A stretch of 43,310 nt of DNA, taken from assembly GCA_944385535.1 (NCBI GenBank), contig CALWXR010000022.1, forward strand, positions 1 through 43,310. Direction: 5' to 3'. Below, piece by piece: positions 16,138 through 22,463 of this stretch (position 1 is its first letter; the number at the start of each line of letters is the position of its first letter). Under the pieces are notes generated by a model, which was not told the origin of the DNA, did no database searches, and saw only the letters and a program-made list of their open reading frames with translations. The DNA comes from an uncultured Oscillospiraceae bacterium. GTDB taxonomy: Bacteria; Bacillota; Clostridia; Oscillospirales; Oscillospiraceae. The position numbers and the translations under genes were made by a program.

Positions 16138-16151
16138 GCTGCTTGTTCCGA

Positions 16152-16415
16152 TCAGCCGCCGTAGTTGAACATATCCTTGATGCGCTGGGTGATGGTGGGC
16201 AGCACGGTGTCGTCCACGATCAGGTACAGACCGGCCAGGATCAGGGCGCCCAGGACAATGGAGATCAGCACAGTAATCGCCACATCCAGCGTACCCTGAC
16301 CGGTGCGGTCGGTCAGCGCCTCCGCCGTGCGGTCAGCCAGCTCACGGGCCTTCTGCTTGGCAGTCCAGATAGAAGTCATAGCCTTAACCTGAGTGTTGCG
16401 GATGAAGTTAGCCAT
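16152..16415 (-). CDS. DUF6133 pilin-like protein
   Basis: An 87-residue protein with a basic N-terminal half (about 1-35), the motif DRTGQGTLDVAI, one long helix (about 43-66) and the end TVLPTITQRIKDMFNYGG, which I recognise from the DUF6133 family. The T-G-Q-G-x-x-D motif directly before the helix resembles the prepilin-peptidase site of Flp/TadE-type pilins and echoes RGEG and SGQG in the TadF- and TadE-like proteins. I infer it is the major pilin or a pilus subunit processed by TadV. ATG start with GGAGG 8 bases upstream. It is bracketed by hairpins on both sides, consistent with high separate expression. Confidence 0.75.
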   Translation of the reverse strand: MANFIRNTQVKAMTSIWTAKQKARELADRTAEALTDRTGQGTLDVAITVLISIVLGALILAGLYLIVDDTVLPTITQRIKDMFNYGG

Positions 16416-16448
16416 AGTTTTTTCCTCCTGTTAATAAAATGATTTATT

Positions 16449-16476
16449 TAGTAAGGCGCGGAAATCGCCTGTACTA
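16449..16476 (-). other. Hairpin between the VirB2-like and DUF6133 genes
   Basis: TAGTA-AGGCG pairs with CGCCT-(G)-TACTA around a 7-base loop, a 10-bp stem with one bulge, in the 77-base gap between the two pilin-like genes. The sequence after it on the minus strand (AATAAATCATTTTATT) is AT-rich but has no clean T-run, so it could be a weak terminator or an mRNA-protecting structure. Confidence 0.5.
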
Positions 16477-16492
16477 CGGAATGTATCCCGGC

Positions 16493-16855
16493 TTACTGGT
16501 AGTAGCCGAGAATCAGGTTCAGGGTGGCGGAACCGAGTACGGCGCCAATGCAGGACACCACCGCCACCACAATGCGGTTGTTCCACTTTTTCTGATCCAT
16601 CTCGTCAGCCATGCCGCGCCGGATGCAGAAATAGATGATAAGCAGACCGGCTACCACCGGCGCCAGCACCATCAGCCAGGTTGTCACATCACCGACCAGT
16701 TTCTCGGTTCCCTTGACAATCTGACTGTCCTGCACACCAGCGGCATAAGCCGGTGCGGACATAAAAAAAGAGGCGGTAAGTGTGGCAATACCAACACCCA
16801 CCGCCCGGACAGTCTGTTTCAGCCTGCCCGCCGTCTGGTTGATTTTCTCTTTCAT
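16493..16855 (-). CDS. VirB2-like pilin
   Basis: A 120-residue exported protein. It has a long Sec signal peptide (basic start, hydrophobic core about 18-33, cleavage after AYA near 38), then two membrane helices (about 58-78 and 93-115) separated by a short basic/acidic loop (RRGMADEMDQKKW). That size and topology match VirB2/TrbC-type conjugative pilins. It lies 17 bases downstream of VirD4, the usual location. It has no G-x-G prepilin motif, so unlike DUF6133 it should use the Sec/signal peptidase route. Confidence 0.75.
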   Translation of the reverse strand: MKEKINQTAGRLKQTVRAVGVGIATLTASFFMSAPAYAAGVQDSQIVKGTEKLVGDVTTWLMVLAPVVAGLLIIYFCIRRGMADEMDQKKWNNRIVVAVVSCIGAVLGSATLNLILGYYQ

Positions 16856-16872
16856 TCAAAACCTCCTATGAG

Positions 16873-18438
16873 TTAATCATCATCAAGGCCACCGCCCATA
16901 GCGCCCTTTTGCTGCGAAAGGCGGCGCATGATGTCCTTCTGGTAGTAAATCCAGATGTTCCACAATGCGATTTCCTGTTTCGTGTCGGTGATGATTGGCC
17001 GTTTCTGTTCCCGTTCTTCCCGCAGCCTGCGGTTATGCTCCATGTCACCCAACCCCAACATCTTGTTGAACATCCACTGAGAAAGGTCGGGCGCATACAT
17101 CATAGCGGGGTGGTCGCGGCTGGTGATGATTTGGTGGGGACGCTTGACGCGCCGGACCTCATCGGTATTGAGCAGCTTTCTCTCGGTCAGACTGACGCTC
17201 TGGGAGTTAGAGGGGGTTGTGTATTTGCCGTTACTGGCCGAAAGCTGGTAACTGGATGTGGTGTAGCTGCCGAGTTTGTCGGACATCTCCCGCAGCGTTT
17301 CCGGGTCATCACTTTGCAGGTATGCCCACACCTGACAGTTGCCTTTGATCGTGTTGGCGATATTGTCGCTGTACTTTTCTTTCAGTTGGTCAAAGCCCTG
17401 CACAAACAGCGCATATCGCATCCCACGGCCAGCCGCCACGGTCAGTTTGTTGGTCATGTCACTGATGGGAGTAAAGTTGCCATACTCGTCAAGGATGAAG
17501 TTGACACGGCGTTCCAGGCGCCCGCCGCGCCGGTCTGCCGCCTCTGCCAAAAGTTCATATTGCTGCGACACAATAAGAGAAGCGATGGGATAGAAGGTGG
17601 TTTTCTCATCCGGCAGAATTACAAACAACGCCTGCTTCTTGCTGCCCATATCTGTAAGGGTAAAATCGCTGGTATGGGTGATAGCGTAGATGGACTTCGA
17701 GGTGAACAGCCGCAAGGTGGTCAGGGCAGAGGTGTAGAAGCTGCCTCTGGTACGGGACGGCGCCACATCGGAAATGGACAGAAGCGCCCGTGCCGGGTGG
17801 GATGGAGAGAGCTTCTTGACATACTCCAACAGCGGCATCTTATTTCCGATGGTACGGCACATTTCCGAAATGAACCAATACACATTGGTCATGTTCTGAA
17901 ATTCCGGTCGTTTTTGGTTGTCGCACACCACGCAAAGAATGGCAGCCGCTATGATGGAACATTCACCGTTCGTCCAAATCTTTTCGCCCTCCGGCTTACC
18001 AACCAGATTATTCGTCAAGTCCCAAGCCAGCATTTCTGCACGGTCGGTGTCGCCCTCGTTGATGGCATCAATAATAGGTTGGAGCAGATTGTAACGCATA
18101 CTCTTTTCGGGGTTCTTGAAGTCCAGCACCAAAACCTGATAACCCAACTTTTTCAGGAAATCAGCGGTGTAGTGGAACAATTCGGCTTTGGGGTCAGAGC
18201 AGAAGATGGATTCTCCGGCGAGTCCCAAAAGACAGATACTTTCCAGAACCAGACATCTTGATTTACCAGAACGAGTGGCGCCAACGCAGAGCAGGTGGCA
18301 GTCATCACCGACAAAATAGATTTTTTCTTTATCGCCCTCCTTTCGCATACCTACCACCACGCCGCCTTTTTTCAGCGGAGTATCCGCTCCCAAAGGTTCC
18401 TGCTTGGGAATACCTTTGGGGTGAAGGTTCAACTTCAA
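16873..18438 (-). CDS. VirD4/TraG coupling protein, ATPase part
   Basis: A 521-residue coupling-protein ATPase that would bring the relaxosome and protein substrates to the channel. Walker A GATRSGKS is at residues 53-60 and Walker B FILDEYGNF at 314-322; the conserved ALFVQGFDQL and RPHQIIT segments follow. It lacks the N-terminal membrane helices of normal VirD4, which are encoded by the gene just upstream (18451-18900). The start is the TTG at 18438; GGAGG lies 7 bases upstream and overlaps the stop region of the upstream gene (TAAGGAGG). It starts directly at the nucleotide-binding domain, so the pair looks like a naturally split VirD4. Confidence 0.92.
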   Translation of the reverse strand: MKLNLHPKGIPKQEPLGADTPLKKGGVVVGMRKEGDKEKIYFVGDDCHLLCVGATRSGKSRCLVLESICLLGLAGESIFCSDPKAELFHYTADFLKKLGYQVLVLDFKNPEKSMRYNLLQPIIDAINEGDTDRAEMLAWDLTNNLVGKPEGEKIWTNGECSIIAAAILCVVCDNQKRPEFQNMTNVYWFISEMCRTIGNKMPLLEYVKKLSPSHPARALLSISDVAPSRTRGSFYTSALTTLRLFTSKSIYAITHTSDFTLTDMGSKKQALFVILPDEKTTFYPIASLIVSQQYELLAEAADRRGGRLERRVNFILDEYGNFTPISDMTNKLTVAAGRGMRYALFVQGFDQLKEKYSDNIANTIKGNCQVWAYLQSDDPETLREMSDKLGSYTTSSYQLSASNGKYTTPSNSQSVSLTERKLLNTDEVRRVKRPHQIITSRDHPAMMYAPDLSQWMFNKMLGLGDMEHNRRLREEREQKRPIITDTKQEIALWNIWIYYQKDIMRRLSQQKGAMGGGLDDD

Positions 18439-18450
18439 TTTATCGCCTCC

Positions 18451-18900
18451 TTATTTTTCTTTGAGAAAATCCAAACCATCGTATCCGGTATCTAAGAGCT
18501 GCCGGATCGTTGGGTTGTGCGGGTCAAGAATATAGCTGTCAAATGCTTTGTCTTTCTCGGAATCGGTCATCCACCGGGCTGAACCATGCTGGTATTGGCC
18601 CACGGCTCTGGGTGTCTGAATTTCCGGGGTGATCGTGTCCAGGTCTGATTCATACGGCCTCATGTTGGTCAGGAAGAACATAACCGCCAACACACTTACA
18701 AACCCTTGCAGACACAGATACAACATCATGTGCTGGCGGTTGGAAAATAGGCTGGCAAGGCAGTCCCCGATGGGGAGAAGTGAAAGCCGGGTGATCTCTC
18801 TTGTCAGCAGACCGTGAACCGCTGTTGAGAAAAACAGGTTGAGAATCGCGCCGGAAACGAAGATCAGCGCACAAACCATCAATTTAGGCTTTGTTTTCAT
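18451..18900 (-). CDS. VirD4 N-terminal membrane part (split coupling protein)
   Basis: A 149-residue protein with helices at about 7-29 and 60-79 and a cytoplasmic tail containing QYQHGSARWMTDSEKDKAFD. The GSARWxT segment is the one that immediately precedes the ATPase domain in full-length VirD4 proteins of this class, so this is the missing membrane half of the coupling protein. The two genes are separated by 12 bases with a good internal ribosome binding site, not by a simple frameshift: the tail continues 35 residues past the motif to its own stop. The ATG overlaps the stop of the preceding gene by 4 bases. Confidence 0.8.
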   Translation of the reverse strand: MKTKPKLMVCALIFVSGAILNLFFSTAVHGLLTREITRLSLLPIGDCLASLFSNRQHMMLYLCLQGFVSVLAVMFFLTNMRPYESDLDTITPEIQTPRAVGQYQHGSARWMTDSEKDKAFDSYILDPHNPTIRQLLDTGYDGLDFLKEK

Positions 18901-19946
18901 AATTCCATATCATCCTCAACAGCAAAATCATCCAGAAACGCTTCATTGTCTTGATCCTCGGTCAGCTTGATTGCCTGCGGCTCCGTTTCGCCCATCTGCA
19001 TGGGAATCAGGACCGGCAATAGATGCTTTTGCAAAAAGTCCTGATCCTCGCAGCGGTCAATGAATGTCCCGAAGGTGTTCAAAAACGGGGTATCCAACGG
19101 AGTACAAATCATCAGGTCGCCGCGCTCTTTCCCCATCTTCACAATAAAAGATGCAAGATTGACCGGATCGGGGTCCAGGCAGAACGCTTCATGCAGACCG
19201 CCCTCCGCAGGGGCATACCCGATTAGAAAAGGATAGCCGCAAGCAGTATGGTTTTGCTTGGCTGCGCTGATAAGTTCAGGGGTGACAAACTTGGTGAGTT
19301 CTTCAGCAGCCTTATTTCTGACCGGCTTATCCAGAAGCCATTCTTTCAAACTTTCCGGCTTGACGATGCCACAGAAGTCATGTCGTTCCCAATGAATGTA
19401 TTTACCGGTCAACAGACTTTCTGCATACACGGCCTGACCTCTGGCTCCATAAATACATCCATAACCGTCACGGGCATACCAGATGGAGTCGTCGGCAGTC
19501 ATATCCTCACCCTTGCTGCTTACCCCAGGCTTGAGAACCAGAAATTGATTTTCGTAGTTGTACTGGTTACTGTCAGGGATGCAGTCATTGATGTCCAGAG
19601 GGCGATCCGACTGGCGGATCATTTTCTGATTCTTCACCATAGCGTCGGATACATAGAGAATCGGGAGTTGCAGAAAAGTAGCCAGACCGATTTCGTCCTT
19701 CATTCCCTGAGAGATGGTGTCGCCCATAACCCAGAGTTCATCGCAGCGTTCCAGCAGTTCGTGACCCATTCGCAGACCCTGTTCCCGCTGCTCCGGCACC
19801 GCATCATTCAGATATTGCGTGAAAATCGTATGCGGCGCCAAGGGAATCACGCCGCAGGATGCCGCATAAGCACAGTAGTCCTTTGCCTTTTCCTTGTTCT
19901 TTTCCATATCTCCCCGCAGAGGGGAAGAAATATAGACCAGCCTCAA
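18897..19946 (-). CDS. DUF4406/DUF7768-type nucleoside deoxyribosyltransferase-like protein with DMEL tail
   Basis: A 349-residue soluble protein. The first 105 residues (LVYISSPLRGDMEKN, then APHTIFTQYLND, a central GHELLERCDELWVMGD, SQGMKDEIGLA) are the nucleoside 2-deoxyribosyltransferase-like fold seen in DUF4406/DUF7768. The second part (IWYARDGYGCIYG, IHWERHDFCGIV) is not recognised. The C-terminus is acidic and ends VEDDMEL, the shared tail. The TTG start at 19946 follows AGGTAGGTG. It precedes and overlaps the VirD4 membrane half by 4 bases, so a potential effector is translated next to its coupling protein. The enzyme activity is unproven. Confidence 0.75.
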   Translation of the reverse strand: MRLVYISSPLRGDMEKNKEKAKDYCAYAASCGVIPLAPHTIFTQYLNDAVPEQREQGLRMGHELLERCDELWVMGDTISQGMKDEIGLATFLQLPILYVSDAMVKNQKMIRQSDRPLDINDCIPDSNQYNYENQFLVLKPGVSSKGEDMTADDSIWYARDGYGCIYGARGQAVYAESLLTGKYIHWERHDFCGIVKPESLKEWLLDKPVRNKAAEELTKFVTPELISAAKQNHTACGYPFLIGYAPAEGGLHEAFCLDPDPVNLASFIVKMGKERGDLMICTPLDTPFLNTFGTFIDRCEDQDFLQKHLLPVLIPMQMGETEPQAIKLTEDQDNEAFLDDFAVEDDMEL

Positions 19947-19954
19947 AGTAACAC

Positions 19955-20059
19955 CTACCTTTCCAAATTAAGCCCATCCACCCAACAGATGGACGGTGCA
20001 AAAGTCAATGAAAACTGCCCACCGGCGACGGGACAAAGCCCCAAATCTCTGAGTTTCAA
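19955..20059 (-). CDS. Candidate 34-residue peptide with GLNLER end
   Basis: A 34-codon ORF starting at a TTG that overlaps the stop of the preceding gene (ATTTGA). The product is KLRDLGLCPVAGGQFSLTF, then APSICWVDGLNLER. It fills nearly all of the 109-base gap before the next gene. Its last residues, DGLNLER, match DGLDLER at the end of the 122-residue protein at 20680, which supports it being real. No strong ribosome binding site; translational coupling would be needed. Confidence 0.45.
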   Translation of the reverse strand: MKLRDLGLCPVAGGQFSLTFAPSICWVDGLNLER

Positions 20060-20670
20060 ATTTCCAGATCTTCCTCGTCCTCTAAATCACAGGTGCTTTC
20101 CGCATCGGAACCGTAATCTGTGAACGGCAAAATGTGTTCTGTGCCGTTCTCAACATTTTCCTCGGATTCATAAAGGCCCATATCGGCAAATTCATTATCG
20201 GAAACAAGAGTACCGTCAACGGTACGGAACATCAGCGGCATATAGTTACTGTCCTCGTAATACAGAAACTCATTGGTCGCATAGGCCAGTCTTGCAATGT
20301 CGCCGTCGTGAAAAATGAAATATGGAATCGTTCGTTCCCCGCTGATAGCCGGATACTTTTTGAGTTCATCAAAAAATTCTTGAAGTTCAGGGCAGATATA
20401 ATGCACGGTCAGCTTACCGGTTTCATTGCGGGAAATTCGTCCGATCACATCTTTCAACGCATGATCGGCAGTTAGTTGATAGCCAGCCCAAGCAACGGCT
20501 GTAATTTGGAACGGCGAAACAGCGCCGTCCGTTTCCTTATAAACCTGCGTGTTATCAAAGTCGAACCGGAGCCATTGACACTCCATATCATCATCCGCCT
20601 CTTGGCGCGGCGAAATGTCTGCTTCGATGATGAAGTGACTTCCTTCCAGGTCGAAGTCCAGGATTTTCAT
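20056..20670 (-). CDS. Acidic hypothetical protein with DLEI tail
   Basis: A 204-residue soluble protein, no family recognised. It has a beta-rich start (MKILDFDLEGSHFIIEADI), a central HYICPELQEFFDELKKYP and a long acidic C-terminus ending EDEEDLEI. That end is one of the clearest examples of the common acidic tail; here the last residue is Ile (ATT) and the stop TGA, while other tails use Leu or Val codons and TAA. ATG start with GGAG 7 bases upstream. It forms an unbroken string with the neighbouring small genes between the coupling-protein genes and the ATPase cassette. Confidence 0.8.
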   Translation of the reverse strand: MKILDFDLEGSHFIIEADISPRQEADDDMECQWLRFDFDNTQVYKETDGAVSPFQITAVAWAGYQLTADHALKDVIGRISRNETGKLTVHYICPELQEFFDELKKYPAISGERTIPYFIFHDGDIARLAYATNEFLYYEDSNYMPLMFRTVDGTLVSDNEFADMGLYESEENVENGTEHILPFTDYGSDAESTCDLEDEEDLEI

Positions 20671-20679
20671 TGAAAACTC

Positions 20680-21048
20680 CTATCTTTCCAAGTCCAGCCC
20701 GTCCAGCTCATAGTCTGAAACAGGCGGTTCAAAGGCCGTATCATAGGCCACATCATCGAGCTGCCGGATTGCGTCCAGACGGGCCACCGCCTGCGGATCG
20801 GTGACAAGTTCCTGTTCCAGCAGGGCGTCCGCAACGATAGCGTTGGAAACCGGGTCAGTAAAACAAAGGCTTTCACCGTCCTGTGCAGCCTGTTCCACCA
20901 CAGATTCCGGCAGAATTTCCTCGGCAACAGCCTTCGGCACTTCCAGCCCACGTTTCTTTGTGCCGACAATCTCATAAATGCCCACGGCAATCTCCCCGCA
21001 GGTGATGATATTTCCCCAAATATCGGGATTCGGGCGTCCATCACGCAT
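20680..21048 (-). CDS. Hypothetical protein with GLDLER tail
   Basis: A 122-residue soluble protein with an Ile/Gly-rich start (PDIWGNIITCGEIAVGIYEIVG) and a helical acidic rest; no family recognised. The start at 21048 is preferred to 21072 because GGAGG then lies 7 bases upstream, and it overlaps the previous gene by 8 bases. The C-terminus SDYELDGLDLER is a basic-ended variant of the tails on its neighbours and closely resembles the end of the 34-residue peptide just downstream. Role unknown. Confidence 0.75.
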   Translation of the reverse strand: MRDGRPNPDIWGNIITCGEIAVGIYEIVGTKKRGLEVPKAVAEEILPESVVEQAAQDGESLCFTDPVSNAIVADALLEQELVTDPQAVARLDAIRQLDDVAYDTAFEPPVSDYELDGLDLER

Positions 21049-21325
21049 ACTTTGTCCCTCCATCTTCCTCATAAGGCATATAGGCTATGACGGTGAGGTA
21101 ATCCGTACCCAGGCGCCGCAAAAGAGCATCCTGATGTTCCATGACTTGATCGACGATATGCTCCGGGCAGTATTTCATCAGGTCAGCTACATATTGCCCC
21201 ACCTCCAAGCCAATGGGATGCGCCAGGTATTCTTCGTCCGTCATGCCCTCAAGCTGCTGGTTCAGCCCGTATTTATACATCAGGAAACGGGCGATAGCGA
21301 TGGTCTGATTCCTCTTGCTGCTCAT
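21041..21325 (-). CDS. Hypothetical protein (94 aa)
   Basis: A 94-residue soluble, mostly helical protein (MSSKRNQTIAIARFLMYKYG, then LEVGQYVADLMKYCPEHIVDQVMEHQDALLRRLG). ATG start with GGAGG upstream, 5 bases after the stop of the 227-residue gene; it overlaps the next gene by 8 bases. It carries no acidic tail and no motif I recognise. Operon membership is its only functional clue. Confidence 0.75.
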   Translation of the reverse strand: MSSKRNQTIAIARFLMYKYGLNQQLEGMTDEEYLAHPIGLEVGQYVADLMKYCPEHIVDQVMEHQDALLRRLGTDYLTVIAYMPYEEDGGTKYA

Positions 21326-21330
21326 TCTTG

Positions 21331-22014
21331 CTATCCTCCAATCTCCATTTCTTCCTGCTGGCCGAACTCCATATCAAAGTCAAACTCCATTTCCTGCTCC
21401 CGCAGCTCCGGGATAATGTCCTCGATTTTGTCAAGAATCCGTTCCACAGATTCACGGGCCTCGTTGGAAACATCCTGATCGAGTATGCTCATCTTAACTA
21501 AGCCCGCATGAAGGACCCGGAGTTCTTCTTCGGTGAACAGCGCACGTTCATCCACCAAACCGCTCCGTTTGGCGAAATCCTGTCCTGCAAATTCCTTGTT
21601 GTAAAAAATCTGGCGGGCCATCATTTCGCCGGAATCCGGGGCGGTGCGGTAGGTGGAGAACACATAGCCAAACAGATGATGCTCCTTGCAGGCGAGAGTC
21701 ACGCCATTGTATTCTGCCAGCTTATAAGAGCCATTGGGAAGTTTCTCGTTGGCGTCAGTATAAGGACAGTCACGGCAGATACCCGCTTTGTTCGCTGTGT
21801 CCTGGGCCGTATCGTTGATAAGGCGAATGAGTTTGTCCTTGACTGTGACAAAGGGGTTCTGGATCACCGTATCGGCTTTGGAGAAATAGGCCACAAGCTG
21901 GTTCTTGAAATAAATATCAGCGATGTAATCGGAAGATTGGGACCGCTTCACATCAAAGCCGCGCCGGGCAAGCTGTTCAAAGAACAGCCTGTAAAAATCG
22001 GTTTTACTTCGCAA
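21331..22014 (-). CDS. Hypothetical protein with Cys motif and acidic MEIGG end
   Basis: A 227-residue soluble protein. The N-terminal half (FFEQLARRGFDVKRSQSSDYIADIYFKNQLVAYFSKAD) looks like a small alpha/beta domain. A CRDCPYTDAN segment and a later LACKEHH may bind a metal; a related CHNCPYT motif occurs in the gene just upstream. The C-terminus is highly acidic (MEFDFDMEFGQQEEMEIGG), like the common tail but two glycines longer. The TTG start at 22014 has GGAGG 7 bases upstream and overlaps the upstream gene by 11 bases. Function unknown. Confidence 0.75.
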   Translation of the reverse strand: MRSKTDFYRLFFEQLARRGFDVKRSQSSDYIADIYFKNQLVAYFSKADTVIQNPFVTVKDKLIRLINDTAQDTANKAGICRDCPYTDANEKLPNGSYKLAEYNGVTLACKEHHLFGYVFSTYRTAPDSGEMMARQIFYNKEFAGQDFAKRSGLVDERALFTEEELRVLHAGLVKMSILDQDVSNEARESVERILDKIEDIIPELREQEMEFDFDMEFGQQEEMEIGG

Positions 22015-22354
22015 TCGGTTTCCTCCTTTCCTGATAACCTTTTCGCTTCATTACATCTTTGAGAACTTCAACGAAAGCAAAAATGCGCTCTGCCGCCGCC
22101 TGATTTTTGGGGTAAACCGCAGGCAGCGGCGGGCGCCGCTGTTTTTTCAGATCGTACCATAGACAGCCGCCGTCCCTTCGTTCAGGGAACATACAGGACG
22201 GGACAGAGGTGCGCAGGGTATAGGGACAGTTATGGCAGGGGTGGCCTTTGGGGTATTCATATTGGTGGACCGTCAAACGGGCAATGCCATACGAACCGCT
22301 CGGAATCGACACCGGCACACCATTTTGCTTATAGGAAGTGTTCGCTTCTATCAT
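22004..22354 (-). CDS. Cys-rich small protein (putative metal binding)
   Basis: A 116-residue basic protein. Cysteines in GHPCHNCPYTLRTSVPSCMFP and GGCLWYDLKKQRR form a Cys cluster (C-x2-C ... C ... C) typical of a zinc or iron-sulphur site. It shares the C-x2-C-P-Y-T core with the next gene. ATG start with AAAGGAG upstream. It is the first gene after the ATPase cassette; the terminator at 22419-22446 separates them, so it may rely on read-through or an unseen promoter. Function unknown. Confidence 0.7.
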   Translation of the reverse strand: MIEANTSYKQNGVPVSIPSGSYGIARLTVHQYEYPKGHPCHNCPYTLRTSVPSCMFPERRDGGCLWYDLKKQRRPPLPAVYPKNQAAAERIFAFVEVLKDVMKRKGYQERRKPIAK

Positions 22355-22395
22355 CCTTTCTCCTTTCTGGAACCGGGCGGCCGGTCACTTTTTGC

Positions 22396-22415
22396 TTTTC
22401 AAAATCATTTGAAAA
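22396..22415. promoter_or_regulatory. Palindrome after the ATPase cassette (candidate operator)
   Basis: TTTTCAAA and TTTGAAAA form a perfect 8-bp inverted repeat with a 4-base spacer, between the terminator at 22419-22446 and the Cys-rich gene start at 22354. A second, GC-rich one lies at 22372-22385 (ACCGG / CCGGT). They could be operators or a continuation of the terminator structure. No convincing promoter is visible for the genes downstream. Confidence 0.35.
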
Positions 22416-22418
22416 CAG

Positions 22419-22446
22419 AAAAAGCAGCCCCGCAGGACTGCTTTTT
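22419..22446 (-). terminator. Intrinsic terminator of the ATPase cassette
   Basis: AAAAAGCAG and CTGCTTTTT form a 9-bp stem with a 10-base loop, 18 bases after the ATPase stop codon. The A- and T-runs in the stem let it work in both directions. It isolates the ATPase gene from the genes downstream. Confidence 0.75.
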
Positions 22447-22463
22447 CATCTCGCATTATAGAG

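Noticed and set aside
16909-18261. Long plus-strand open frames opposite real genes (for example 16909-18261, 8221-9525, 5400-6668, 2935-4149)
   Set aside because: They lie antisense to genes with clear motifs (VirD4, TadA, TadC, exported protein), lack ribosome binding sites and have no recognisable domain. They are shadows of high-GC coding sequence.
18439-18453. Sequencing frameshift as the cause of the split VirD4
   Set aside because: The upstream protein has its own extra C-terminal residues and the downstream gene has a well-placed ribosome binding site and start, so a single indel does not restore a simple fused frame. Read-level checking is still the decisive test.
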